From an uncultured Hymenobacter sp. (GTDB taxonomy: Bacteria > Bacteroidota > Bacteroidia > Cytophagales > Hymenobacteraceae), in NCBI GenBank assembly GCA_937871705.1, contig CALMOO010000112.1, positions 291 to 11,587 on the forward strand: DNA of 11,297 bases. Reading direction: 5' to 3'. The notes below the pieces were generated by a model. That model saw only the letters and a program-made list of their open reading frames with translations, did no database searches and was not told where the DNA came from. The stretch's first letter is position 1, and the number at the start of each line of letters is the position of its first letter. Positions 1 to 8,245 of this stretch are shown piece by piece. The position numbers were made by a program, and so were the translations under genes.

Positions 1-1
1 G

Positions 2-316
2 CTCGAATTGGTGCTGATGATGGCTGGCAAATGCCTGAGTTTAGTCGCTTCCTCTGTTTTTCTGCTGTGCACATGCAAGGGCTGGGTAATCAATCCATTG
101 CTTTCCATTCCGCTTAGCTTGGCTTCTATCGGGTGCGGGGTTTTATTTATTGACATCACTACCCTGCAGGGCATTTTTAAGCTTGATATTTACGTGGCTT
201 TGGTACAACTACTTATGCATGTTGCCTATGGCATCTCGCAGCTATTGAAACTTAGCGCTGATGAGGCCGCAACTTGCAGACAGGTTGTATCAGAAACACA
301 ACCCGCGCATTCATAA
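2..316 (+). CDS. C-terminal part of an integral membrane protein, possibly Wzx-type polysaccharide flippase (5' partial)
   Basis: The reading frame is open from the left edge of the window, so the gene starts upstream and only about 104 C-terminal residues are visible. They are strongly hydrophobic, with about three membrane-spanning stretches: one around SLVASSVFLLC, one around PLLSIPLSLASIGCGVLF, and one around YVALVQLLMHVAYGISQLL. A short polar tail follows. This resembles the last helices of MATE/MOP-superfamily flippases (Wzx), which move undecaprenyl-linked repeat units across the inner membrane. A flippase would be expected beside the polymerase and glycosyltransferases here, so the assignment leans partly on context. 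No diagnostic motif is present in the visible part. The stop codon shares one base with the next start (TAATG, 314-318), which suggests coupled translation. Another polytopic protein of the locus cannot be excluded. Confidence 0.45.
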   Translation, partial: LELVLMMAGKCLSLVASSVFLLCTCKGWVINPLLSIPLSLASIGCGVLFIDITTLQGIFKLDIYVALVQLLMHVAYGISQLLKLSADEAATCRQVVSETQPAHS

Positions 317-1359
317 TGGCTAAATCTCCAAAAAAATTGCTCATTATTGGGGCCTCCCAAGGCGGCTATGGCGGCATTGAGGCATTTATGATAGCCCTAG
401 CCGAGGCGGCCGAAGCCTGGCCGGAGTTTGAGGTACGCTTGTGCTTCAAGCTGGTTAAAGGAGCTACCTTCAAGGATGAGCTGCGGCATTTGGCCGAAAA
501 CGTATGCCGTCAGGTGTACTACGTGCAGCGGGGCTCATCGGAGCTACTGCGTTTGATAAGGTGGGCTGATGTACTGCATGTGCAGAACATGCCGCCTGAT
601 ATCGTTTTTCCGGCTCGCATGCTAGCAAAAAAGGTGTTTTTAACCGTTCATAATCGCCGCTTACCCGAATTCAACCTGCACAATATTATTTGGGGTGTAT
701 CTATCAACCTAGCTCATCGCCGCTGGTACAACTCGCGCTTTGTCTGGTGTACGTGGGAGCCAGACGCTAAGTCAACCCGGAGCGACTGTGTACCAACTGT
801 CTGCCGCCTGCCCCAGCAATGGTGCCCCCCCGAAAAGCGGAAAGGCTTCTTGTTCGTAGGGCGATGGATTAATAACAAAGGCATCGAAGAAATTCTTAAG
901 GCTTACGCCCTTAGCAAGTTTTCAGTCGAAGAATGGCCGCTGACGCTACTAGGCGATGGCCCATTGAAGCCAGTGGTGCTTGGCCTTATTGAAGAGTTAG
1001 GATTGAAGGATGTGCGCATGCCGGGCTTTGTGGACGATGCTAGCAAGCAAGATTACCTCTCATCGACGCGGTGGTTGTTAGCACCGGCCCACACACAGGA
1101 AGACATGGGCCTAACGCCCATTGAAGCCCGTAATGTCGGCGTTCCCGCCATTGTAACCCGCGATGGGGGCTTGCCAGAGTCGGGTGGGCAAGCTGCCTTA
1201 ATTGCTGAGCCTGGCGATGTTACTGACTTGGCGCGTTGTATGCAAGAGGCTGCTGCCATGACAAGCGAGGAATACCGGGTTCGCGGCGAACTAAGCCGCA
1301 CCTCGTTGGCTCAATATCTCAAGCCCATGGAATTCTATCGCGAAGCTTATTTTAATTAA
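316..1359 (+). CDS. GT4-family (GT-B fold) glycosyltransferase
   Basis: A 347-residue retaining glycosyltransferase, predicted to add a sugar from a nucleotide donor to the lipid-linked repeat at the cytoplasmic membrane face. The N-terminal domain opens with KKLLIIGASQGGYGGIE, the glycine-rich acceptor-side loop seen in GT4 proteins. A linker precedes the C-terminal donor domain, which starts near residue 180 with FVGRWINNKGIEEI. LLGDGP follows, then the EX7E motif EDMGLTPIE (E262 and E270), then NVGVPAIVTRDGGLPE. These are the standard donor-phosphate and ribose contacts of GT4. The length is typical. I chose ATG 316 over an in-frame TTG at 274 because ATG 316 overlaps the upstream stop and places the first beta strand right at the N terminus; the longer version adds 14 unremarkable residues. 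Donor and acceptor sugars cannot be read from the sequence. Confidence 0.9.
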   Translation: MAKSPKKLLIIGASQGGYGGIEAFMIALAEAAEAWPEFEVRLCFKLVKGATFKDELRHLAENVCRQVYYVQRGSSELLRLIRWADVLHVQNMPPDIVFPARMLAKKVFLTVHNRRLPEFNLHNIIWGVSINLAHRRWYNSRFVWCTWEPDAKSTRSDCVPTVCRLPQQWCPPEKRKGFLFVGRWINNKGIEEILKAYALSKFSVEEWPLTLLGDGPLKPVVLGLIEELGLKDVRMPGFVDDASKQDYLSSTRWLLAPAHTQEDMGLTPIEARNVGVPAIVTRDGGLPESGGQAALIAEPGDVTDLARCMQEAAAMTSEEYRVRGELSRTSLAQYLKPMEFYREAYFN

Positions 1360-1403
1360 ACCATTCTTGCTCGCTTTATTCTTATTTTCTGCACACTATT
1401 AGT

Positions 1404-2513
1404 ATGCCTAACTTATCAAATAATCGATTACTTATTATCACTCCTACAGCTCCTCCTGAAGTATGTGGGGTAAGCGATTACGCATATCAGACAGCTCAGG
1501 AACTAGCCAAGTTTTATGATACGGTAACTATTGGAGTGGAGCGTATGCCTAGCACTTCGGAAAGCGGTGGTAATATCAAAATAGCTCGTTGGCAACAACT
1601 GCTTGCACAAGCCACAATCAACTCGGAATCATATGATGTGTTACTCAACTATACTCCAAATAGCTACGCTAAGACAGGGTTGCCTGTAAATCTGCTACTA
1701 GCGTTACGCCGTTTTGCCAAGGCTAAGCATAAACGAGTTTTCGTATTTTTTCACGAGACATGGAATGGCAGCCCTAATCAACCCCTGCACCATGCTCTGC
1801 GAAGCAAGATTACGCGCTGGACTATGCACCGCATCGGGAAGTTGGCCGGGGGAGTAGCAGTTGTCAATGCCGAACAACAGCACAAACTCAAGCAATTGCT
1901 TCAGCGAGACGATATTTGGCTTAATGCAATTGGGTCTAATATTCTCCCTTCTAGTCCTGAAGTAGGCTTAAAGAGCGCGCGGAAGTCGGGCAGTTGGTTG
2001 GTATTTGGATTATCACATACCCGGCTTTGGGCAATAGAAGCTCACTTGCCATTGCTGCAAGCCATGTACAAGCAAGGAGTACTGCATTGCATTTACTCAA
2101 TAGGGCCTGTCAATACCACTTATGCTTGTCAGGAAAGCGAACTTATAGCCAGCCACCTAGGGCCTAATGTACTTGTACAGTTGGGCTCGTTGGAGCCGGC
2201 TGAAGTATCGAAGCAAATGCTTAAGGCCGAAGCTGCTTTGGTAGGTTTGAATATAGACGGACTCAAGAAATCGGGTACGTTTGCCGCACTTGCGGCCCAC
2301 GCTGTGCCGATTATTTGCGAAGTTGATGCCACACTAGACCAGCCGCCCGGCGCTGCTTTTCTGCACCCCGCCGAAGTACTAGCCGACCCGACCCTAGTAT
2401 CTAATAGTGAAGGTGAGCGTCGTCGCCGCCAAATGCATGCCTGGTTTTGGTCTACGCGCAGCTGGGATACCATTGGCAAAGCTATGAAAATCTGGCTTCA
2501 AGAGCCTATTTAA
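1404..2513 (+). CDS. GT-B glycosyltransferase-like protein lacking the EX7E glutamates
   Basis: A 369-residue protein with a GT-B layout. The N terminus reads LLIITPTAPPEVCGVSDYAY (residues 9-28); the CGVSDY stretch (21-26) corresponds to the 'GVxDYT' loop of a glycosyltransferase 4-like subgroup. VFFHETW in the middle of the N-terminal domain is also usual for that subgroup. The C-terminal domain includes WLVFGLSHTRLW and LVQLGSL. Where GT4 enzymes carry E-x7-E, this protein has Leu287 and Ala295 within DGLKKSGTFAALAAHAVP. The usual Glu pair is therefore absent and replaced by a KKSGT segment. Related proteins often keep a basic-Ser-Gly-Thr stretch at this site, so the protein may be active with altered donor contacts rather than dead. 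It starts 44 bases after the preceding gene and has no obvious Shine-Dalgarno sequence. A role in repeat-unit assembly is inferred from its position. Confidence 0.75.
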   Translation: MPNLSNNRLLIITPTAPPEVCGVSDYAYQTAQELAKFYDTVTIGVERMPSTSESGGNIKIARWQQLLAQATINSESYDVLLNYTPNSYAKTGLPVNLLLALRRFAKAKHKRVFVFFHETWNGSPNQPLHHALRSKITRWTMHRIGKLAGGVAVVNAEQQHKLKQLLQRDDIWLNAIGSNILPSSPEVGLKSARKSGSWLVFGLSHTRLWAIEAHLPLLQAMYKQGVLHCIYSIGPVNTTYACQESELIASHLGPNVLVQLGSLEPAEVSKQMLKAEAALVGLNIDGLKKSGTFAALAAHAVPIICEVDATLDQPPGAAFLHPAEVLADPTLVSNSEGERRRRQMHAWFWSTRSWDTIGKAMKIWLQEPI

Positions 2514-2558
2514 AGAGGAGCTTTCATTTGTATCTTGCTTGTTTATTTGCATAATATT

Positions 2559-3806
2559 ATGAAAGTTATCCTTTCGCATCCAACTGGCAATCGTAATGTC
2601 CGAGCCATTTTGGCGGCGTTGCTTGAAGGGAATATGTTGGCCGAGTTCAATACGACGTTGGCTGTAGACTCTCAGGCAGCTTGGCTAAGGCTGCTGCCCT
2701 CTCGGCTATGCCAAGAGTGGTTGCGGCGTACCTACACCGTACCCAACGAACAGCTTTGGACGCGGCCAGTACGTGAGCTAGGCCGCCTAATATTACCGCG
2801 CTTAGGTTTAGAGCGCCATGTGCGGCACGAGCAAGGATGGGCAAGCACGGATGCTGTTTATCAGGATTTTGACCAAGCTGTAGCTCGTCGGCTCAAGTAC
2901 TTAAAAGCTAGTCAAGGAGCCGATACAGTATATGCGTATGAAGACGGAGCCTTGGCGACTTTTATCAAAGCCAAAGCATTGGGCATGCGTTGCATTTACG
3001 ATTTACCCATTGCGTATTGGGAAACTGGCCGGCGCTTGATGTTGGAAGAAGCAGCCCGCTTACCCCGCTGGGCTTCCACTCTAGGCGGCGGCATTCAGGA
3101 CTCGCCGGCTAAGCTGGAGCGCAAGACGCGTGAATTAGAACTAGCTGACGTAGTAGTCGGGCCGAGTAGTTTCGTTATGGATTCGTTGCCGGCTTGGGCG
3201 CGTAGCAAACCTACAATAATGGTACCTTTTGGCTCACCTATGGGGGTAGCAAACCCGCCTAGACCAAGTAGCGGTCAGTCACGTCCACTACGAGTGCTCT
3301 TTGTTGGGTCACTTGGGCAGCGTAAGGGTTTAGGCGATTTATTTGCAGCAGTACGCTTGCTCAATCGGCCCGACCTGGAGTTGGTACTGCTTGGTAGTCC
3401 ACAAGCTTCTATGAACTTTTACCGCCAGGAGCTGCCAAACTTCATATACGAGGCCAGTCGTCCGCACGAGCAAGTGCTGGCACTAATGCGCACCTGCGAC
3501 GTGTTTTGTTTGCCTTCTATTGTGGAAGGACGGGCTTTGGTAATGCAGGAAGCAATGAGCCAAGGACTACCTCTTCTAATAACGTCTAACACAGGCGGTG
3601 ACGACTTAATAGAAGAAGGCCGAACCGGCTTTTTAGTGCCTATTCGCTCGCCCGAAGCACTTGCCGAAAAGCTGACCTGGTTTCTTGATAACCGAGCCGC
3701 TATTCCGGAAATGGGTCGCTTAGCTCGGCAGCACGCAGCTAGCTACACTTGGCAAAGCTATGGTGCTCGCGTTTTCGACTTGCTAGGCGAGTCATCGTTG
3801 GTGTAG
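2559..3806 (+). CDS. GT4-family glycosyltransferase
   Basis: A 415-residue GT-B enzyme. The N-terminal acceptor domain has MKVILSHPTGNRNVRAIL at the start, YAYEDGALATF at residues 125-135, then YDLPIAYW and a helical region with LERKTRELELADVVVGPS before VPFGSP. This pattern fits a long-linker GT4 subgroup found in several environmental phyla. The donor domain begins with FVGSLGQRKGLGDL near residue 248. It continues with LVLLGSP, FCLPSIVEGRALVMQE (EX7E, E323 and E331) and GLPLLITSNTGGDDL, so the catalytic framework looks intact. I chose ATG 2559 because MKVILSHP forms the expected first strand. An in-frame TTG at 2535 would add eight residues. A purine-rich AAGAGGAG at 2513-2520 lies too far from either start to act as a normal ribosome-binding site. 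The sugar specificity is unknown. Confidence 0.88.
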   Translation: MKVILSHPTGNRNVRAILAALLEGNMLAEFNTTLAVDSQAAWLRLLPSRLCQEWLRRTYTVPNEQLWTRPVRELGRLILPRLGLERHVRHEQGWASTDAVYQDFDQAVARRLKYLKASQGADTVYAYEDGALATFIKAKALGMRCIYDLPIAYWETGRRLMLEEAARLPRWASTLGGGIQDSPAKLERKTRELELADVVVGPSSFVMDSLPAWARSKPTIMVPFGSPMGVANPPRPSSGQSRPLRVLFVGSLGQRKGLGDLFAAVRLLNRPDLELVLLGSPQASMNFYRQELPNFIYEASRPHEQVLALMRTCDVFCLPSIVEGRALVMQEAMSQGLPLLITSNTGGDDLIEEGRTGFLVPIRSPEALAEKLTWFLDNRAAIPEMGRLARQHAASYTWQSYGARVFDLLGESSLV

Positions 3807-3858
3807 TATTTGTGCTGTCTGCGCTAACTACTTTATCTGTTGCTATTTCTAGTTCTCA

Positions 3859-5259
3859 ATGGCTTCTATATACGCTCCCCTTCCTTCTACTGCTTCTCGG
3901 GCAGGGCGTGCTTGGTTAATAGCGGACCAGGAGGTAGCCTTCAATCCTACTCGTATCCTAAAATGGGGTATCTGGGTGTACGTACTACTTATCATTTTCG
4001 AAGGGGCATTGCGGCGGTGGATATTGCCCGGATTAGCAACCCCCCTACTTGTCGTGCGCGACCCTATTGCTCTGTGGCTAATAGTTGCAACTTGGCGCCG
4101 CGGGCTTCTTCCTGCCAATCCTTATCTCACTGGTACAGTTGCTATTGCTGTGTTAGGTATATTCAGTGCGTTGCTAGTAGGACATGGCAATTTGATAGTA
4201 ACCCTTTACGGCGCGCGCATTCTACTGCTACACTTCCCACTCATTTTTGTGATTGGGCGCGTCTTTGACCGTACAGATGTGCTGAAAATTGGTGCGGCGC
4301 TGGTATGGCTGGCTTTTCCCATGGCTGTTCTCATCGCAACACAGTTTTACAGTCCACAATCTGCTTGGGTAAATAGGGGGGTAGGAGGTGACATGGCTGG
4401 CGCAGGCTTCGACGGCGCTATGGGTTTTTTTCGTCCGCCTGCTACCTTTTCATTCACTATTGGCACGCACATGTTTTTTGGGTTGGTAGCCTGCTTTATA
4501 TTTTATTTTTGGCTTCATCCTCAACGCATTAACCGGTTGGTTCTCGTAGCAGCTACTATTGGCTTGCTGGCAGCCATACCGCTATCCATTAGTCGCAGCT
4601 TATTGCTGTTTGTGGCAGTCGCACTGTTGTTTACAGTGATTGGGCTGCTACGTAGACCTAGGAACTTCGGCCGACTCTTGCTGCTGGGGGTAGGGATGGT
4701 AGTGGTGCTAGTAGCCCTGAGCCAAGTAGCTGTATTACAAACACCCATCGAAGCTTTCATTAGTCGCTTTACCGCCGCCTCCGACGTTGAGGGAGGCCTA
4801 AGTGGCTCATTAGGGGACCGATATTTGGGAGGAATGATTGGCGCCCTGAACAATTCATCTCAGCAGCCTTTCTTTGGCTATGGCATCGGTATTGGTACGA
4901 ACGCTGGCAGTGCTATCCTCACCGGCGACCGAGCTTTCCTCATCTCAGAAGGCGAGTGGGGGCGCCTAATTGGGGAGCTAGGGCCCTGGCTCGGTATAGG
5001 TATCATCTTCGTTCGTATGGCCTTGTGCGTGAAGTTAGCAGTGGCCTGCTACCAGCGGCTGCGGCAAGATGACCTGCTACCTTGGATACTACTTGGCAAT
5101 GGCCTCTTGATGATTCCGCAAGCGCAATGGGCACAGCCTACTGCATTAGGGTTTTCAACACTCATCTCGGGCCTGATAATAGCTTCCTTGCGCTCGCCCA
5201 CTCGCTATGCCTCCAAGATGCCGCCCGCTGATTTAACCAAAAAATTAGTATGCCAATAA
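3859..5259 (+). CDS. Wzy / O-antigen ligase-like polysaccharide polymerase
   Basis: A 466-residue polytopic inner-membrane protein with roughly ten or more hydrophobic segments. Near the N terminus, just inside the first membrane helix, is FEGALRRWILPGL (from residue 47) followed by VVRDPIALWL. In my recollection this is a hallmark of a group of Wzy/WaaL-like proteins common in Bacteroidota and cyanobacteria. Further on come FRPPATFSFTIGTH, an arginine in ISRSLLL, a large periplasmic-type loop with GDRYLGG, and FFGYGIGIGTNAGS at residues 338-351. The last matches the conserved glycine-rich stretch of the O-antigen ligase domain. Such enzymes join undecaprenyl-linked repeat units on the periplasmic side. 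Its place in a run of glycosyltransferases supports the polymerase role; ligation to a lipid acceptor is the alternative. The 3' end overlaps the next gene by ten bases. Confidence 0.82.
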   Translation: MASIYAPLPSTASRAGRAWLIADQEVAFNPTRILKWGIWVYVLLIIFEGALRRWILPGLATPLLVVRDPIALWLIVATWRRGLLPANPYLTGTVAIAVLGIFSALLVGHGNLIVTLYGARILLLHFPLIFVIGRVFDRTDVLKIGAALVWLAFPMAVLIATQFYSPQSAWVNRGVGGDMAGAGFDGAMGFFRPPATFSFTIGTHMFFGLVACFIFYFWLHPQRINRLVLVAATIGLLAAIPLSISRSLLLFVAVALLFTVIGLLRRPRNFGRLLLLGVGMVVVLVALSQVAVLQTPIEAFISRFTAASDVEGGLSGSLGDRYLGGMIGALNNSSQQPFFGYGIGIGTNAGSAILTGDRAFLISEGEWGRLIGELGPWLGIGIIFVRMALCVKLAVACYQRLRQDDLLPWILLGNGLLMIPQAQWAQPTALGFSTLISGLIIASLRSPTRYASKMPPADLTKKLVCQ

Positions 5260-6404
5260 TCTTAATTGGAAACTACCTTCCCGATAGGCAAGAAAGCATG
5301 CAGCGCTTTGCATCCATGTTGGATGAAGGATTTCGCCAAGCAGGCCTTCAAACAGAGATATGGTTGCCTATAGTCTTTTTTGGAGCATTAGCCAAGCAGA
5401 CTGATGCTGGCATTGGCAAGTGGCTTGGCTACTTAGATAAATGGCTGTTATTCCCACTGGTGTTACGCTTGCGTTTGCGAGGCAAGAAATTTAATAAGTA
5501 TTTTTTTCATATTTGCGACCATTCAAACTCACCTTATTTAAGCCATTTGCCGGCAGCCCAGACCGGAATTACTTGCCACGACGTACTAGCTATTCGTGGA
5601 GGCTTGGGGTATGCGGATGCCCATGTAAAGGCCTCACGGATGGGCCAGCTGCTACAAACTTGGATTTTGGCTGGTCTACTTCGTGCTAGGCGGCTCGCAG
5701 CCGTGTCAAATTTCACTCTTAATCAATTACGTGAAATAGGCGTTCCTCCTGCCACAACAGCTGTTGATTGGAGAGTTATTCACAATGGGTTTAACGCCAA
5801 CTTTTGGGTAATGCCTCAGGTCCAGGCCGCCCTTAAGCTACAAGCCGCCGGAGTAGACCCATCTACACCCTTTCTTCTACATGTTGGCTCCGACCTGCCT
5901 CGTAAAAACCGAGTGTTGCTCTTGGATATGGTTGCTGCATTAGGCGATCGCTGGGTAGGTAACATCTGCTTTGCTGGCGCTCCTCTCGATGCGGGTCTGC
6001 TGGCCCGTGTCGAAGCACTCAGCTTGCAATCGCGAGTGATTTCTGTAGTGAGTCCTGGCCATGAGACATTAGTTGCGCTGTATAGCACCTGCGCTGCCTT
6101 TATATTCCCTTCATACGCAGAAGGTTTTGGCTGGCCCGTTATTGAAGCTCAGGCTTGCGGAGCTCCCGTTCTGGCCAGTGATATAGCGCCAATGCCTGAG
6201 GTTAGTGGTGGCGCTGCACTACACGCTTCACCAGATAATGCACTGGACTTCGCCGAAGCTTTTCTACGCTTGTTCAACGATGATGCCCGGCAAGCGCTTA
6301 TTAAGCAAGGTTTTATTAACTGTCAGCGCTTCGAGCCAACTGCTATGATAGATGCTTATCTCAATCTGTTTGCTCTCACCAAAACCCAGACTGTACTGCT
6401 TTGA
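5250..6404 (+). CDS. GT4-family glycosyltransferase
   Basis: A 384-residue GT-B enzyme. The N-terminal strand MPIILIGNYLPDRQESM is followed by HICDHSNSPYL and TGITCHDVLAIR, which form the acceptor pocket region in related enzymes. AAVSNFTLNQL and VIHNGFN mark the end of the N-terminal domain. The donor domain begins with FLLHVGSDLPRKN, where the Arg-Lys after the glycine strand is the usual phosphate contact. It continues with IFPSYAEGFGWPVIEA (EX7E, E291 and E299) and GAPVLASDIAPMPEVSGGAA, a very typical ending for mannosyl/rhamnosyl/fucosyl-type GT4 proteins, although the actual sugar is not determinable. Its ATG lies inside the last codons of the polymerase gene (ten-base overlap), pointing to translational coupling. 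Its own stop overlaps the TTG start of the next gene. The length is usual for the family. Confidence 0.9.
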   Translation: MPIILIGNYLPDRQESMQRFASMLDEGFRQAGLQTEIWLPIVFFGALAKQTDAGIGKWLGYLDKWLLFPLVLRLRLRGKKFNKYFFHICDHSNSPYLSHLPAAQTGITCHDVLAIRGGLGYADAHVKASRMGQLLQTWILAGLLRARRLAAVSNFTLNQLREIGVPPATTAVDWRVIHNGFNANFWVMPQVQAALKLQAAGVDPSTPFLLHVGSDLPRKNRVLLLDMVAALGDRWVGNICFAGAPLDAGLLARVEALSLQSRVISVVSPGHETLVALYSTCAAFIFPSYAEGFGWPVIEAQACGAPVLASDIAPMPEVSGGAALHASPDNALDFAEAFLRLFNDDARQALIKQGFINCQRFEPTAMIDAYLNLFALTKTQTVLL

Positions 6405-7063
6405 TTCTAAAAATACTCACATACTTACTGCCGTGGTCCTTGCGCCGGCGAGCCCTAGAACAATGGTTCCATTTCGAAATTCATCCAACGGCTCACATTG
6501 GTCTCGCCTGGATTTTTCCAGATAAGCTTGTTATGGCGGCGCATTCTCGAATAGGGCATTTTACTGTTGCTATTCACCTCGACCTTATCGAGATGGGCGC
6601 CCATGCTACTATTGGGCGTAATAATTGGATAACTGGCTTTCCAACCGATAGCGTGTCGCTTCATTTTCGACACCAACTTAGTCGACGGGCCTGCCTGCGG
6701 GTAGGTGCATCGGCTGCTATCACTAAGAATCATCACCTGGATTGTACTAATGCAATTGAGATAGGTCCTTTTGCAACTATCGCAGGTTATCAAACCCAGT
6801 TTCTGACCCATTCTATTGACGTGTTTGAAAACCGACAAGATAGTGCACCTATCTCTATCGGAGCCTACACTTTTGTCGGTACCAATTCGGTAGTCCTTGG
6901 TGGAGCTGTTCTACCCCCTCATTCGCTTCTTGGAGCCAAATCATTATTAAATAAAGCTTTCACAACCGAGTGGACGCTCTATGGTGGAGTGCCGGCCAAG
7001 GCCTTGCGCGAATTACCAAAAACGGCAAAATATTTTACGCGGTCCGAAGGGTTTGTTTTTTGA
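6401..7063 (+). CDS. Hexapeptide-repeat (left-handed beta-helix) acyltransferase, TTG start
   Basis: A 220-residue protein predicted to transfer an acetyl or similar group from acyl-CoA to a sugar of the repeat unit. The N-terminal part reads LLPWSLRRRALEQWFHFEIH and then HIGLAWIFPDKLVM. This conserved lead-in is known from LbH-type transferases in polysaccharide loci. Irregular hexapeptide turns follow (IEMGAHATIGRNNWITGFP, IEIGPFATIAG), then SIGAYTFVGTNSVVLGGAVLPPHSLLGAKS and a terminal GVPAKALRELP, the common end cap. H111/H112 and H137 are candidate catalytic histidines. The first in-frame ATG is at 6533 and would delete 44 residues, including the conserved lead-in. I therefore chose TTG 6401, which overlaps the previous TGA as TTGA. 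That arrangement suggests termination-reinitiation. The acyl donor and sugar target are not readable. Confidence 0.8.
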   Translation: MILKILTYLLPWSLRRRALEQWFHFEIHPTAHIGLAWIFPDKLVMAAHSRIGHFTVAIHLDLIEMGAHATIGRNNWITGFPTDSVSLHFRHQLSRRACLRVGASAAITKNHHLDCTNAIEIGPFATIAGYQTQFLTHSIDVFENRQDSAPISIGAYTFVGTNSVVLGGAVLPPHSLLGAKSLLNKAFTTEWTLYGGVPAKALRELPKTAKYFTRSEGFVF

Positions 7064-7100
7064 AACTTAAGTATTTCTCCCTATTAATTAGAGAAAACAG

Positions 7101-8240
7101 ATGAATATTCTCTTCATTGTGCCTTCTTACAAGCCAGCATTTATATATGGTGGTCCCATCGTTGTCATCGCCCAACTTGCCGAAACGCTAGTTACGATGG
7201 GGCACTCCGTTACGGTGTATACCACAACCGCTAATGGGGCCACCGAATTAATGGTATCTACTGGAGAAGAGACAATTGTAGATGGGGTTAAGGTCTACTA
7301 CTTCAAGCGTGTTACTGGTGACCATACTCATGCCTCTCCAGCACTTTGGCGACAATTAGACAGAAATGTCGTCACTTTCGACGTGGTGCATATTCACTCT
7401 TGGTGGAATATTTTAACCATTGGAGCTGCTTGGGTTTGCCGTAAGCATGGCATAAAGCCAGTTATTTCACCACATGGTATGCTCAGTAAATATATCTTGA
7501 GCACAAATAATTCGCGTAAGAAGAAGTGGCTACATCGTTTAGTAGGTAAGCGTCTGTTAGCCAAATCTATCTTGCACGTCTCTACTGAAATGGAATGGGA
7601 AGAGTCACGCGAAATAATACCTAATTGGCAGGGAAAGGTAATTCCTAATTTAGTAGCGCTACCGAAGTATAAGCACCGTCGTGTTCATAACGAAGTATTT
7701 ACCATCGGATTTTTATCACGTGTTGACCCAAAAAAAGGTTTAGATGTGCTTATTCGAGCACTCGGACAGGTGCAGACTCCGTACCAATTGCTGGTAGCCG
7801 GTGCCGGTAGCGAAGATTACACGAAAGAACTACACGCATTGACCGAATCAACTGGTAATGCCGACAAAGTAAAATGGTTAGGTTGGAAAAATGGTGAGGA
7901 AAAATTCGTTTTTTTTTCACAGTTGGATCTGTTTGCTTTAACGTCATACAGTGAGAATTTTGCTATTGTAGTTATTGAGGCATTGTCAACTGGAACTCCG
8001 GTATTAGTAAGTGAAAATGTAGGGCTCTATAAGTTTGTGGTAGAGAATGATTACGGTTGGGTTACTACAATGAAGCAAGAAGATATTGTGCGTGCGTTGA
8101 ACGATGCTATCCGTGATAAGAATAAAATACAAGTAGTAAATAATTTAGCACCAGCTGCAATAAATAAGGAATATGAAGATTGCTACTTAGCCCAACAGTA
8201 TCTTGACCTCTATAAAGCCCCTGTTCACCAACTAACATAA
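7101..8240 (+). CDS. GT4-family glycosyltransferase
   Basis: A 379-residue GT-B enzyme with a full set of GT4 landmarks. The N-terminal domain has MNILFIVPSYKPAFIYGGP with a glycine-rich acceptor loop, HSVTVYTTTANG, DVVHIHSWWN, and PVISPHGML; the HIHS...SPHG pair is typical of this group. The donor domain has FTIGFLSRVDPKKGLDVLI, LLVAGAGSEDY, VKWLGW, then SENFAIVVIEALSTGTPVLVSENVGL, in which E285 and E293 form EX7E. The catalytic framework looks complete. It lies 37 bases after the acyltransferase gene, across a short AT-rich spacer, and only five bases before the GT2 gene. Its base composition is lower in GC than the first half of the locus (20 G/C in the 60 bases 7861-7920), which suggests a different origin. 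It contains a nine-T run at 7909-7917. Confidence 0.9.
   Translation: MNILFIVPSYKPAFIYGGPIVVIAQLAETLVTMGHSVTVYTTTANGATELMVSTGEETIVDGVKVYYFKRVTGDHTHASPALWRQLDRNVVTFDVVHIHSWWNILTIGAAWVCRKHGIKPVISPHGMLSKYILSTNNSRKKKWLHRLVGKRLLAKSILHVSTEMEWEESREIIPNWQGKVIPNLVALPKYKHRRVHNEVFTIGFLSRVDPKKGLDVLIRALGQVQTPYQLLVAGAGSEDYTKELHALTESTGNADKVKWLGWKNGEEKFVFFSQLDLFALTSYSENFAIVVIEALSTGTPVLVSENVGLYKFVVENDYGWVTTMKQEDIVRALNDAIRDKNKIQVVNNLAPAAINKEYEDCYLAQQYLDLYKAPVHQLT
7909..7917 (+). repeat. Nine-T homopolymer tract inside a glycosyltransferase gene
   Basis: An uninterrupted run of nine T residues lies in the donor domain of the GT4 gene at 7101-8240, coding for part of KFVFFSQ. It sits 36 bases before the first EX7E glutamate codon, so a slip of one base would truncate the enzyme before its catalytic motif. 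In the form shown here the frame is intact. It may be no more than a by-product of the AT-rich coding style. Confidence 0.5.
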
Positions 8241-8245
8241 GTATC

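Noticed and set aside
2129..2479. Antisense open frame of 116 codons opposite the second glycosyltransferase gene
   Set aside because: The translation is low-complexity (Ser/Ala/Arg-rich) with no recognisable domain, and it is fully explained by the codon pattern of the sense gene. The same holds for antisense frames at 1053-1301, 4521-4853, 6455-6838 and 8107-8376.
2513..2520. Purine-rich AAGAGGAG resembling a Shine-Dalgarno sequence
   Set aside because: It lies 38 bases before the preferred ATG at 2559 and 14 bases before the alternative TTG at 2535. Neither spacing is right, and the other genes show no Shine-Dalgarno use.
2527..2549. TTTG and TTTATTTG resembling a Bacteroidota -33/-7 promoter pair
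   Set aside because: Only about 11 bases separate the two elements instead of about 19-21, the -7 element has a mismatch, and the site would leave almost no leader before ATG 2559.
3840..4268. Second + strand frame overlapping the start of the polymerase gene
   Set aside because: It begins upstream of ATG 3859 in another frame, has a Cys/Ser/Arg-rich composition without motifs, and overlaps a strongly supported membrane protein.
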